NCBI GenBank assembly: GCA_966185765.1
Contig: CBIFVZ010000020.1
Coordinates: forward strand, 1-48,247
Origin: CBIFVZ01 sp966185765
Lineage (GTDB): Bacteria > Pseudomonadota > Gammaproteobacteria > Enterobacterales > Enterobacteriaceae
Length of the DNA: 48,247 nt
Direction: 5' to 3'
Each line of letters begins with the position of its first letter. The stretch's first letter is position 1. A program made the position numbers and the translations under genes. The notes below the pieces were generated by a model. That model did not search any database and had not been told where the DNA came from. It saw nothing but the letters and a program-made list of their open reading frames with translations. This document shows positions 15,610-24,520 of this stretch, piece after piece.

Positions 15610-17150
15610 GCCAGAGCGCCCAGATTTTGCCCGCGACGGCCTCGCACGATGTGATTATCGAAACCCGCAGCGTATCGCGCCTTTATCCCGGCGTGACGGC
15701 GCTGGATAGCGTCGATTATCGCGTTTACCGCAACAAAGTGAACGTGCTGATTGGTGAAAACGGCGCGGGTAAATCCACCATGATGAAAATGCTCGCCGGG
15801 GTGGAAACACCGTCGTCCGGCGAGATTTTGCTCGACGGCCAGCCGGTTACGCTTGGCTCCACCCATCAGGCGGAAAAACACGGTATCAGCATCATTTTCC
15901 AGGAGCTGAACCTGTTCCCGAACATGAGCGTGATGGACAACATCTTCATTGCCAACGAGTTCTTTCAGCGCGGGCGCATCAACGAAAAGTACCAGTATGA
16001 GCTGGCGAAAGCGCTGCTGGAGCGTCTGGAGCTGGACGTTGACCCGCTGACACCGCTCGGCGAACTGGGTATCGGCCATCAGCAGTTAGTGGAAATTGCC
16101 CGCGCGCTCTCCAAAGACACCCGCGTGCTGATTATGGATGAGCCGACCTCGGCGCTGAGCCAGTCGGAAGTCAAAGTGCTGTTCCGGGTCATCGCGCAAC
16201 TTAAAAAGCGCGGCGTGACCATTATCTACATTTCCCATCGCCTCGAAGAGTTAATGGAGATTGGTGACCACATCACCATCTTTCGCGACGGGCGTTTTAT
16301 CTGCGAGCGCGAGGTCGCTGAGGCCAGCGTGCCGTGGATCATCGAGCAGATGGTGGGCGACAAGAAAAAGCACTTTGACTACCGGGGCGCCACCCTGGGC
16401 GACACGGTGCTGGAGGTGCAGGGGCTGACCGCGCTGCACCAGAACGGCGGCTACCGTCTTAATGACGTGACCTTCACCTTACGCAAGGGTGAGGTGATTG
16501 GCATTTACGGCCTGCTGGGTGCCGGGCGCACCGAGCTGTTTAAAGGCCTGACCGGGCTGATGCCGTGCCAGGGCGGGCGTGTGGCGCTCAACGGCTGCGC
16601 GGTTGAAAAACACAGTTTTCAGCAGCGGCTTAAGCAAGGCATCACGCTGGTGCCGGAAGACCGTCAGGGCGAAGGCGTGGTGCAGATGATGTCGATTAAA
16701 GCCAACATGACGCTCTCTGACTTCAGTTTGCGCGGCTTCTGGCGCTCGTGGTCATGGCTGCGCGAGAAAAAAGAGCGTGAGAGCGTGCAGAGCATGATTG
16801 ACCGGCTGGCAATTAAGGTGAGTGACAGCGAGTTGCCCATCACCTCGCTTAGCGGCGGCAACCAGCAAAAAGTGGTGCTCGGTAAAGCGCTGATGACAAA
16901 ACCGGAGGTGGTGCTGCTCGACGAGCCGACGCGCGGCATCGACGTGGGGGCCAAAACCGACGTGTATCACCTGATTGGCCAGATGGCCGGGCAGGGGCTG
17001 GCGGTGATGTTCTCCTCATCCGAGCTTGATGAGGTGATGGCGCTTGCCGATCGCGTGCTGGTGATGGCCGACGGTCGCATTACCGCCGACCTGCCGCGCG
17101 CCGACGTCACGCGTGAAAAACTGATCAGCGCCTCAACGCCCCTGGAATAA
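15606..17150 (+). CDS. Sugar ABC transporter ATPase, RbsA-like
   Basis: 514 residues with two fused ATPase domains, as in RbsA, AraG and MglA. The first has Walker A GENGAGKST, signature LGIGHQQLVEIARAL and Walker B VLIMDEPTSAL. The second has the usual degenerate P-loop GLLGAGRTE, an intact LSGGNQQKVVLGKAL and LLDEPTRGIDVG. It drives import through the permease encoded 16 bases downstream. It is coupled by overlap to the DUF2291 gene. Confidence 0.93.
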   Translation: MSQSAQILPATASHDVIIETRSVSRLYPGVTALDSVDYRVYRNKVNVLIGENGAGKSTMMKMLAGVETPSSGEILLDGQPVTLGSTHQAEKHGISIIFQELNLFPNMSVMDNIFIANEFFQRGRINEKYQYELAKALLERLELDVDPLTPLGELGIGHQQLVEIARALSKDTRVLIMDEPTSALSQSEVKVLFRVIAQLKKRGVTIIYISHRLEELMEIGDHITIFRDGRFICEREVAEASVPWIIEQMVGDKKKHFDYRGATLGDTVLEVQGLTALHQNGGYRLNDVTFTLRKGEVIGIYGLLGAGRTELFKGLTGLMPCQGGRVALNGCAVEKHSFQQRLKQGITLVPEDRQGEGVVQMMSIKANMTLSDFSLRGFWRSWSWLREKKERESVQSMIDRLAIKVSDSELPITSLSGGNQQKVVLGKALMTKPEVVLLDEPTRGIDVGAKTDVYHLIGQMAGQGLAVMFSSSELDEVMALADRVLVMADGRITADLPRADVTREKLISASTPLE

Positions 17151-17166
17151 CCGGCTGGAGTGAATA

Positions 17167-18234
17167 ATGAACCAGAAATATATGCTCTATATGACCCTGC
17201 TGAAAGCGCGCACCTTTATCGCGCTGCTGATTGTGATTGGCTTTTTCAGCGTGATGGTGCCGAACTTTCTCACCGCCTCTAACCTGCTGATTATGACCCA
17301 GCATGTGGCGATTACCGGCCTGCTGGCGATTGGCATGACGCTGGTTATCCTCACCGGCGGCATTGACCTCTCCGTGGGTGCGGTCGCGGGTATCTGCGGC
17401 ATGGTGGCAGGCGCGCTGCTCACCAGCGGTGTACCGCTGTGGGGCGGCAATGTGCTGTTTCTCAACGTGCCGGAAGTGATTATCGCTGTCGCGCTGGTCG
17501 GTATTGTGATTGGTTTTATCAACGGTGCGGTCATCACCCGTCTTGGCGTTGCGCCGTTTATCTGTACGCTCGGCATGATGTATGTCGCCCGAGGCGCGGC
17601 GTTGCTTTATAACGACGGCAGCACCTACGCCAACCTCAATGGCGCCGAGGCGCTCGGTAATACCGGGTTTTCGTGGCTCGGCTCCGGCACGCTGCTTGGC
17701 GTCTACATTCCCATCTGGCTGATGGTTGGCTTTTTACTGCTCGGCCTGTGGCTGACGCGCAAAACCCCGCTTGGCCGCTACATCTACGCCATTGGCGGCA
17801 ACGAGTCGGCGGCAAGGCTGGCGGGTGTGCCGATTGTTAACGTCAAAATCTTTGTTTACGCCTTCTCCGGCCTGTGCGCCGCGCTGGTAGGGCTGATTGT
17901 GGCTTCCCAGCTGCAAACCGCACACCCGATGACCGGCAACATGTTCGAAATGGACGCTATCGGGGCCACGGTGCTTGGCGGCACGGCGCTGGCGGGCGGA
18001 CGCGGGCGCGTCTCTGGCTCCATCATTGGCGCGTTTGTCATTGTGTTCCTTGCCGACGGCATGGTGATGATGGGCGTGAGCGACTTCTGGCAGATGGTGA
18101 TTAAAGGCGTGGTGATTGTGACCGCAGTGGTCATCGATCAGTTCCAGCAGCGCCTGCAAAACAAGGTGATATTGCTGCGCAGACATGAAAAGAAACAGGC
18201 CGTTACGCCCCTTTCGGAGGTCAGTCATGGATAA
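17167..18234 (+). CDS. Sugar ABC transporter permease, RbsC-like
   Basis: 355-residue inner-membrane permease. Family motifs include MTLVILTGGIDLSVGAVAGI, GRYIYAIGGNESAARLAGVP and DAIGATVLGGTALAGGRGRV, all typical of RbsC/XylH-type permeases; about ten hydrophobic helices. It forms the channel as a homodimer. The 3' end overlaps the kinase gene by eight bases. Confidence 0.93.
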   Translation: MNQKYMLYMTLLKARTFIALLIVIGFFSVMVPNFLTASNLLIMTQHVAITGLLAIGMTLVILTGGIDLSVGAVAGICGMVAGALLTSGVPLWGGNVLFLNVPEVIIAVALVGIVIGFINGAVITRLGVAPFICTLGMMYVARGAALLYNDGSTYANLNGAEALGNTGFSWLGSGTLLGVYIPIWLMVGFLLLGLWLTRKTPLGRYIYAIGGNESAARLAGVPIVNVKIFVYAFSGLCAALVGLIVASQLQTAHPMTGNMFEMDAIGATVLGGTALAGGRGRVSGSIIGAFVIVFLADGMVMMGVSDFWQMVIKGVVIVTAVVIDQFQQRLQNKVILLRRHEKKQAVTPLSEVSHG

Positions 18235-19732
18235 GGAGCTTATCGTTGCGCTCGATGAGGGCACCAGCAATGTAAAAGCTGTAGCGATAGACGCCCAGGG
18301 CCGCGTGGTGGCGCAGGCCTCTCAGGCGCTGTCGCTTGCCACGCCGCAGCCCGGTTGGGTGGAGCAGGACGGTGATGCGCTGCTGGCAGGCTCGTTTGAC
18401 GTGCTGCGCCAGGTGATTAACGAGGTGGGCCAGGCGCGCGTAGCGGCGCTGGCTATCAGCAACCAGCGTGAAACCGCCATTGGCTGGGCGCGTGAGAGCG
18501 GCAGGCCGCTGTCGCCCGCGCTCACCTGGCAGTGCTCGCGTTCGGCTCCTTTTTGTGAACAGCTTCGGCGCGACAGGCAGGACGATATCATTCGTTCCAC
18601 CACCGGTTTGCCTGTTGCGCCGCTCTTTTCTGCCTCAAAAATGCGCTGGCTGCTGGATAACACGCCGCAGGGTCACGAGCGCGCCGCACGCGGTGAAATC
18701 TGCCTCGGCACCATTGACGCCTGGCTGTTATGGCATCTGACCGGCGGCGAGCAGTTCCGCTGCGACTACTCCAACGCCGCCCGCACCCAGCTTCTGAACC
18801 TGCAAACGCGACAGTGGGACGACACCATGCTGGCGCTGTTTGGCATCCCGCGTGCGTCGCTGCCGGAGATTTGCCCGTCGGCCTGGCGTTTTGGTGTCAC
18901 CAAAGGTGTAGACGGCATTGCCAACGGCATCCCGATTCTGGCAATGGTTGGCGACTCTCACGCCGCCCTTTACGGCCACGGGCTGGGCCGCGCGGGCGGC
19001 ATTAAGGCCACCTACGGCACCGGCTCCTCGGTCATGGCGCCGTTGCCAACACCCGATACCCGCATCACGCAGCTCGCCACCACGGTTGCATGGCATGACG
19101 GCCACCGTGCGGTGTACGGGCTTGAGGGCAACATTCCGCATACCGGCGACGGGCTGGCGTGGATGCTCCAGGCAACCGGCATCAGCATGCTGAGCGACGT
19201 GCAGCGCGTGGCGCTACTGCAAAGCCTGCCGGACTCGGTTCCCTCGACCGAAGGCGTATATTTTGTGCCTGCGCTCACCGGCTCCGGCGCGCCCTGGTGG
19301 GACGATAAAGCGCGCGGCACCATTTGCGGCTTAAGCCGTGGCAGTGGGCCGGCGCACCTGGTGCGCGCGGCGCTGGAGGCTATTGCCTACCAGATTGCCG
19401 ATGTCATTGAGGCCATGAAGCAGCACCCGGATTTTCACCTCAACACGCTGATGGTGGACGGTGGGCCGACGCGTAACCACTGGCTGATGCAGTTCCAGGC
19501 CGACCTGCTCGGTTGCCCGGTCGCACGCAGCACCACTGCTGAACTCTCGGCGTTGGGGGCGGGCCTTTTGGCACGCAAGGTATTGAGCGGCTTAGACGAT
19601 AACGGTCTGCTCCCGCTGCTGCCCGAACACGAACTCTGGCAGCCGGATATGGTGCGCCATGCGCAGCTACAGAACGATTATCGCGGCTGGCGCGAGGCGG
19701 TAGCCCGCACCCACTGGAAAGCATCCCACTGA
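18227..19732 (+). CDS. FGGY-family carbohydrate kinase
   Basis: 501 residues. The ATPase-fold phosphate loop is at the N-terminus (ALDEGTSNVKAVAID), the substrate region includes WVEQDGDALL and SNQRETAIGW, and the C-terminal FGGY signature region contains MVDGGPTRNHWLMQFQADLL and LSALGAGLLA. Start at ATG 18227 follows CGGAGG. Sequence is glycerol-kinase/xylulokinase-like. In this operon it should phosphorylate the ketose made by one of the dehydrogenases, producing the substrate for the split transketolase and probably the inducer of the DeoR protein. Substrate not determinable from sequence. Confidence 0.9.
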   Translation: MDKELIVALDEGTSNVKAVAIDAQGRVVAQASQALSLATPQPGWVEQDGDALLAGSFDVLRQVINEVGQARVAALAISNQRETAIGWARESGRPLSPALTWQCSRSAPFCEQLRRDRQDDIIRSTTGLPVAPLFSASKMRWLLDNTPQGHERAARGEICLGTIDAWLLWHLTGGEQFRCDYSNAARTQLLNLQTRQWDDTMLALFGIPRASLPEICPSAWRFGVTKGVDGIANGIPILAMVGDSHAALYGHGLGRAGGIKATYGTGSSVMAPLPTPDTRITQLATTVAWHDGHRAVYGLEGNIPHTGDGLAWMLQATGISMLSDVQRVALLQSLPDSVPSTEGVYFVPALTGSGAPWWDDKARGTICGLSRGSGPAHLVRAALEAIAYQIADVIEAMKQHPDFHLNTLMVDGGPTRNHWLMQFQADLLGCPVARSTTAELSALGAGLLARKVLSGLDDNGLLPLLPEHELWQPDMVRHAQLQNDYRGWREAVARTHWKASH

Positions 19733-19737
19733 ACGTT

Positions 19738-19763
19738 GCCCGCCGGACACGGGCGAGGCGGGC
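19738..19763 (+). promoter_or_regulatory. Intercistronic hairpin between kinase and last dehydrogenase
   Basis: GCCCGCC (19738-19744) pairs with GGCGGGC (19757-19763). It is followed by CTAAAGGAG, the ribosome binding site of the next gene, so it is not a terminator. Confidence 0.5.
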
Positions 19764-19777
19764 TAAAGGAGAAAGCA

Positions 19778-20575
19778 ATGCAGCGTAATTTTCACGGAAA
19801 AACGGTTGTCATTACCGGCGCGTGCCGCGGTATTGGCGCAGGTATCGCTGAGCGTTTTGCCAGAGATGGCGCAAACCTGGTGATGGTGTCCAACGCAGAA
19901 CGCGTGTTTGAAACTGCCGAAACCCTCAAAGGGCGCTACGGCGCGGCGATCCTGCCGCTGCAAGTGGACGTAACCGATGAAGCCCAGGTGCAGGGGCTTT
20001 ACGAGCAGGCGGCGGCACGCTTTGGGCGTATTGACGTGTCTATTCAGAACGCGGGCGTTATCACCATTGATTACTTCGATAAGATGCCGAAAGCGGACTT
20101 CGAGAAAGTGCTGGCGGTGAATACCACCGGTGTGTGGCTGTGCTGTCGTGAAGCGGCGAAATACATGGTGAAACAAAACGGCGGCTGCCTGATTAACACC
20201 TCATCCGGCCAGGGACGCCAGGGTTTTATCTATACACCGCACTACGCCGCGAGCAAAATGGGGGTGATTGGCATTACCCAGAGCCTGGCCCATGAGCTGG
20301 CGCCCTGGAACATCACGGTGAACGCCTTCTGTCCGGGCATTATCGAAAGCGAGATGTGGGACTATAACGACCGGGTGTGGGGCGAGATCCTCAGTAGCGA
20401 TAAAAAGCGTTACGGTAAAGGCGAGCTGATGGCCGAGTGGGTGGAAGGTATCCCGCTTAAGCGCGCAGGTCAGCCGGAAGACGTGGCGGGCCTGGTGGCG
20501 TTCCTGGCTTCTGACGACGCGCGCTACATTACCGGCCAGACGATTAACGTCGACGGCGGGCTGATTATGTCGTAA
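19778..20575 (+). CDS. SDR-family oxidoreductase (second of two)
   Basis: 265 residues, classical short-chain dehydrogenase with a full TGACRGIG motif, IQNAGV, catalytic serine in NTSSGQG and HYAASK. C-terminal segment ITGQTINVDGGLIMS. The long substrate loop (PGIIESEMWDYNDRVWGEI) resembles sorbitol, glucitol and galactitol dehydrogenases of the SDR type, pointing to a polyol or its ketose. It closes the operon. Two SDRs in one cassette suggest either two successive oxidation and reduction steps or entry of two related substrates. Confidence 0.87.
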   Translation: MQRNFHGKTVVITGACRGIGAGIAERFARDGANLVMVSNAERVFETAETLKGRYGAAILPLQVDVTDEAQVQGLYEQAAARFGRIDVSIQNAGVITIDYFDKMPKADFEKVLAVNTTGVWLCCREAAKYMVKQNGGCLINTSSGQGRQGFIYTPHYAASKMGVIGITQSLAHELAPWNITVNAFCPGIIESEMWDYNDRVWGEILSSDKKRYGKGELMAEWVEGIPLKRAGQPEDVAGLVAFLASDDARYITGQTINVDGGLIMS

Positions 20576-21160
20576 TGAGCAAGGGTTATGATGCCAGTCC
20601 GTCTCTGGCTGGCATCCCCCTACGGGCAGGAGGTATTCAAAAAGCGTGACGGCTTTTCTTTTCAGGCGGCTGCGGTGCCAGGCTTTCTTCATATCGCTGT
20701 TATTCTTGTGCTCTCTGAAAGCGGCGAGTGTTACTGTTTGAACAATATCACACAGTGATATCACCTCATTTCATTATGGCTCTTTATCCCAATCTCGTCC
20801 TTACTGTAAGGAGGGGGCTGGCGCATAAGCAAATATACACCTGGCATTAATCCAGGTTTTATCGCCGCATTCTGACGGTAATATTTTTCCGGTATAAAAG
20901 GACAATTCTGAAATATTCATAGTGATGGAGATCACCTTATTTTATCCGAAGCGGTATCTGACTTAGGGACGCAGGCTTTTCATAAACGAGAGAGGGGCGC
21001 TACCAGGCTGTCAAAAAGTGTTTCCCGGCAAATTTCAGGACATTCGGAGATTGATGTTTTACAAAATAAGTTGCAAATTTCAGGACTCACTATTTTCACG
21101 GATCTTAAGTATTTCACTTGAGTTGCTGTAAGGTAATACAGCTTGTCATGGAGTTCAGAC
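20576..21160. other. AT-rich intergenic region with a 14-base direct repeat
   Basis: No gene is visible. GATGCCAG (20590-20597) can pair with CTGGCATC (20609-20616) just after the cassette, but without a T run. GCAAATTTCAGGAC occurs twice, at 21028-21041 and 21073-21086, 45 bases apart and 75 bases before the next gene, a possible tandem regulator site. Confidence 0.45.
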
Positions 21161-21697
21161 ATGTCGGCAAAGGATGTTTTTTTTGAAAATGTCATCAGGA
21201 ACAATGAATCACAACGATCTTATGAGGAGCGAATCAAAGAAGATATCAGGCAGTTTCAGGCCAGAACCGCTGCACTTTCTCAGCAAATTCAGCATTGGCT
21301 TGACGGGTCGGGAATTGAAGTCATAGTCTGGGAAGCCGAGCTTTATGATCGATCCATTGGGCGTATGCTGGGCACCAGTTCACCGTTACAACGCTACAGA
21401 ATTGGCAATATTGTTCTGAAGAACGGGGCAAAAAGTGCAAAGCTGCTACCGAGGAGTCTTTACGGACCGGGTTTTAAGGGGCGCCTGGCGTTAGTGATTA
21501 ATAACCCGTCTGCCTCCCCGAAAAAGTACAGTATATTTTCACTTTTTAAATCTCAGCGTCATAAATACTCTCTTTATATGCAGCGTGGTAACCGAAGCCC
21601 GCAGGGGTGGATTTTGTCGCGTGCGAGGCATCCAGCAGTAAATAACGTTGTACTGACAGAAGATTATTTTTTTGAGGCCATACGTACCCTGGCCTGA
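21161..21697 (+). CDS. Uncharacterised protein, 178 residues
   Basis: I do not recognise the family. Start at ATG 21161 has GGAG at good distance; a TTG start at 21143 is possible. There is no signal peptide or membrane segment. The N-terminal 50 residues are charged and look helical (SYEERIKEDIRQFQARTAAL, then SQQIQHWLDGSG), the middle is beta-rich, and the C-terminal part is basic (SLFKSQRHKYSLYMQRG). It is an isolated gene, AT-richer than the cassette to its left, in the variable region between liv and ugp. It may be an orphan cargo gene such as an immunity or effector-associated protein, but nothing in the sequence proves that. Confidence 0.6.
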   Translation: MSAKDVFFENVIRNNESQRSYEERIKEDIRQFQARTAALSQQIQHWLDGSGIEVIVWEAELYDRSIGRMLGTSSPLQRYRIGNIVLKNGAKSAKLLPRSLYGPGFKGRLALVINNPSASPKKYSIFSLFKSQRHKYSLYMQRGNRSPQGWILSRARHPAVNNVVLTEDYFFEAIRTLA

Positions 21698-22082
21698 CGA
21701 TACATTTTTACCTTAGCGTATAAAAGAGGTCTTATAAACGCTGACTTTTCAGCGAGGGCAGTATCCCCACGTTTGAACGAGTCGGGATTTTGACAGACTG
21801 ATTATTGAATGATGAATAAAATCTGTGCCAGCTACGTTTATGTCGCCAGTGTGCTTTTAATGCCTGCGGACAGCTAAGCGACAGTAACGGTGAGGGTTCA
21901 GAGGCGTGTACCAGAAGCCATATTGATGGTGTGATGAGGTTACCACCCGTCGATTTCTGGGCGCGTAAAAACGCACGATCATTTCTGTGCCAATACCCGG
22001 GAAATATCGCTGTTGCCGCCAGGCCCGCCTGTCTCCCTGTCTCAGGTGGCGGGCGAGCTGCCTTTCTGCTTCCTTCATCTTG
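21698..22082. other. Intergenic region upstream of the ugp promoter
   Basis: No gene seen. It contains hairpins CGCTGA/TCAGCG (21739-21754) and GCCCGCC/GGCGGGC (22023-22054), neither followed by a T run. The right end of the inserted 15 kb should lie in or near this stretch; I see no target-site duplication or attachment core. Confidence 0.4.
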
Positions 22083-22154
22083 TTGTCATTTTTTTGTCAC
22101 CAGAACGTTATTTTTCTGTCATTCGCGCATGTCATGTTTAGCCGCGAGCATAAA
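22083..22154 (+). promoter_or_regulatory. Pho boxes and promoter of ugpB
   Basis: TTGTCAT (22083-22089) and TTGTCAC (22094-22100) are spaced by 11 bases, the PhoB direct-repeat pattern. A second pair, CTGTCAT (22116-22122) and ATGTCAT (22129-22135), follows. CATAAA at 22149-22154 can serve as the -10 box. E. coli ugpB is likewise activated by PhoB under phosphate starvation from two Pho boxes. Confidence 0.8.
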
Positions 22155-22192
22155 ACGCGTGTTTTCGCGCATCATAATCAGAGAGATAGCAA

Positions 22193-23512
22193 ATGACCGC
22201 TTCATTACGACTTACCGCAGCTGGACTGGCGCTGGGGCTGGCTTTATCGGGTCAGGCGCTTGCCGTGACAACAATTCCGTTCTGGCACTCAATGGAAGGC
22301 GAACTCGGTGTTGAAGTCGCCTCGCTCGCCGACAGATTTAACCAGGCGAACGCGGATTACAAAATTGTACCGGTCTACAAAGGCAACTATGAACAGAGCC
22401 TGGCGGCGGGTATTGCGGCATTCCGTACCGGCAACGCGCCCGCGTTGTTACAGGTTTATGAAGTCGGTACAGCCACCATGATGGCTTCCGGCGCTATCGA
22501 ACCGGTCTATGAAGTGTTTCAGAAAGCAGGCATGACGTTTGACGAGTCGCAGTTTGTGCCAACGGTTGCAGGCTATTACACCGACGCGAAAAGTGGCCAT
22601 TTGCTGTCTATGCCGTTTAACAGTTCCACGCCGGTGCTGTATTACAACAAAGACGCTTTCAAAAAAGCAGGCCTTGATCCTGAACAACCGCCAAAAACCT
22701 GGCAGGAACTGGCGAGTTACAGCGCGCGGCTTCGTGCCGCGGGCATGAGCTGCGGTTACGCCAGCGGCTGGCAGGGATGGATACAGCTTGAAAACTTCAG
22801 CGCCTGGAACGGCCTGGCGTTTGCCAGCCGTAATAACGGCTTTGACGGCACCGACGCCGTGCTGGAATTTAATAAGCCACAGCAGGTTAACCATATCGCC
22901 CTGCTTGAAGCGATGAATAAGAAAGGCGATTTCAGCTACTTCGGGCGCAAGGATGAGTCCACCGAGAAGTTCTACAGCGGTGCCTGTGCTATGACGACGG
23001 CCTCTTCCGGCTCGCTTGCCAGCATCCGCCAGTATGCAAAATTCAACTACGGCGTCGGTATGATGCCATATGACGCCGATGTGAAGGGCGCACCGCAAAA
23101 CGCCATTATCGGCGGGGCCAGTCTGTGGGTGATGAAGGGCAAAGACGAGGCAACGAACAAGGGCGTGGCGAAGTTCCTGGCATTCCTGGCAGAGCCGAAA
23201 AATGCCGCCGAGTGGCATCAGAAAACCGGCTATCTGCCAGTAACCTCGGCGGCGTATAAGCTCACGCGTGAGCAGGGCTTCTATGACAAAAATCCGGGGG
23301 CCGACATCGCTACCCGCCAGATGCTTAACAAGCCGCCGTTAGCCTTCACTAAAGGCCTGCGCCTGGGGAACATGCCGCAGATTCGCACCATCGTTGATGA
23401 AGAGCTGGAGTCGGTGTGGAACGGGAGCAAAACGCCGCAGCAGGCGCTTGATAGCACGGTGAAACGCGGGAACCCACTGCTGCGCCGGTTTGAAAAATCC
23501 ACGCAACGTTAA
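22193..23512 (+). CDS. ugpB: sn-Glycerol-3-phosphate-binding protein UgpB
   Basis: 439 residues, one more than E. coli. A signal peptide ends in SGQALA, and the mature protein begins VTTIPFWHSMEGELG, identical to E. coli over this segment. It binds glycerol 3-phosphate and glycerophosphodiesters in the periplasm for the UgpAEC importer. Conserved ligand-site stretches include CGYASGWQGWIQLENFSAWN and TTASSGSLASIR. It is preceded by Pho boxes and separated from ugpA by two hairpins. Confidence 0.97.
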   Translation: MTASLRLTAAGLALGLALSGQALAVTTIPFWHSMEGELGVEVASLADRFNQANADYKIVPVYKGNYEQSLAAGIAAFRTGNAPALLQVYEVGTATMMASGAIEPVYEVFQKAGMTFDESQFVPTVAGYYTDAKSGHLLSMPFNSSTPVLYYNKDAFKKAGLDPEQPPKTWQELASYSARLRAAGMSCGYASGWQGWIQLENFSAWNGLAFASRNNGFDGTDAVLEFNKPQQVNHIALLEAMNKKGDFSYFGRKDESTEKFYSGACAMTTASSGSLASIRQYAKFNYGVGMMPYDADVKGAPQNAIIGGASLWVMKGKDEATNKGVAKFLAFLAEPKNAAEWHQKTGYLPVTSAAYKLTREQGFYDKNPGADIATRQMLNKPPLAFTKGLRLGNMPQIRTIVDEELESVWNGSKTPQQALDSTVKRGNPLLRRFEKSTQR

Positions 23513-23518
23513 TGCTAT

Positions 23519-23573
23519 GCCTCCCATGCCGTAAGGGAGGCCGGTTGATGGCCGCGCCATACCCGGTGCGGCC
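23519..23573 (+). promoter_or_regulatory. Two intercistronic hairpins between ugpB and ugpA
   Basis: GCCTCCC/GGGAGGC (23519-23541) and GGCCGC/GCGGCC (23550-23573) are perfect stems without T runs. They fit a message-stability role that lets the binding protein be made in excess over the membrane parts. Confidence 0.5.
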
Positions 23574-23632
23574 AACATGTCTAACCCTGTCGCACGTCAG
23601 AACCTGTGTGGCAGGCTGAGGAGTCACGTTTC

Positions 23633-24520
23633 ATGTCCAGCGCTCGCCCGGTATTTCGCGCAGGCCTGCTGCCTTATGTGCTGTTGCTGCCGCAGTTGGC
23701 GATTACCGTTATCTTTTTCCTGTGGCCCGCCGGTCAGGCGCTGTGGTATTCACTGCAAACCGTCGACCCGTTTGGCCTTTCCAGCCAGTTCACGGGGCTG
23801 GATAACTTTTCCGCGCTGTTTCAGGACCCCTACTACCTGGGCGCGTTTCGCACCACGCTGATTTTCAGCGCGCTGGTGGCAGGCTTTGGCCTGCTGGTCT
23901 CGCTGTTTTTTGCCGCCCTGGTCGATCATGTGGTGCGCGGTAGCCGCATTTATCAAACCCTGTTGCTACTGCCCTATGCGGTGGCGCCTGCGGTGGCCGC
24001 CGTGCTGTGGATTTTCCTGTTTAACCCCGGTCGTGGCCTGGTGGCTTACGGGTTAGAGATGATGGGGTATCACTGGAATCACGCCCAGAATAGCGGGCAG
24101 GCGATGTTCCTTGTGGTGTTTGCCTCAGTGTGGAAGCAAATCAGCTACAACTTTCTGTTCTTTTACGCCTCGCTCCAGTCTATTCCACGCTCGCTGGTGG
24201 AGGCTGCCGCTATCGACGGCGCGGGGCCGGTGCGGCGCTTTTTCTGCCTCTCGCTGCCGCTGATTGCGCCAGTGAGCTTTTTCCTGCTGGTGGTGAACCT
24301 GGTGTATGCCTTCTTCGACACCTTCCCAGTGATTGATGCCGCCACCGCCGGTGGGCCGGTACAGGCCACCACCACCCTTATCTACAAAATTTATCGCGAA
24401 GGCTTTGCCGGACTCGATCTGTCAGCGTCTGCGGCGCAGTCGGTAGTATTGATGGTGCTGGTGATAGGGTTGACGGCAGTACAGTTTCGCTACGTCGAAA
24501 GTAAGGTGCGCTACCAGTGA
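23633..24520 (+). CDS. ugpA: Glycerol-3-phosphate ABC transporter permease UgpA
   Basis: 295 residues, the E. coli length, starting MSSARPVFRAGLLPYVLLLP after a GAGGAG site. Six membrane segments and the EAA loop EAAAIDGAGPVRRFF that docks on UgpC. The segment FNPGRGL and the run from HAQNSGQAMF onward match E. coli closely. The stop codon overlaps the GTG start of ugpE. Confidence 0.97.
   Translation: MSSARPVFRAGLLPYVLLLPQLAITVIFFLWPAGQALWYSLQTVDPFGLSSQFTGLDNFSALFQDPYYLGAFRTTLIFSALVAGFGLLVSLFFAALVDHVVRGSRIYQTLLLLPYAVAPAVAAVLWIFLFNPGRGLVAYGLEMMGYHWNHAQNSGQAMFLVVFASVWKQISYNFLFFYASLQSIPRSLVEAAAIDGAGPVRRFFCLSLPLIAPVSFFLLVVNLVYAFFDTFPVIDAATAGGPVQATTTLIYKIYREGFAGLDLSASAAQSVVLMVLVIGLTAVQFRYVESKVRYQ

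Noticed and set aside
20590..20616. Terminator for the sugar cassette
   Set aside because: The stem GATGCCAG/CTGGCATC is followed by C residues rather than T, so intrinsic termination is not supported.
6894..22192. Integrative element or prophage
   Set aside because: No integrase, attachment repeats, tRNA edge or phage genes are visible, so only a general insertion is claimed.
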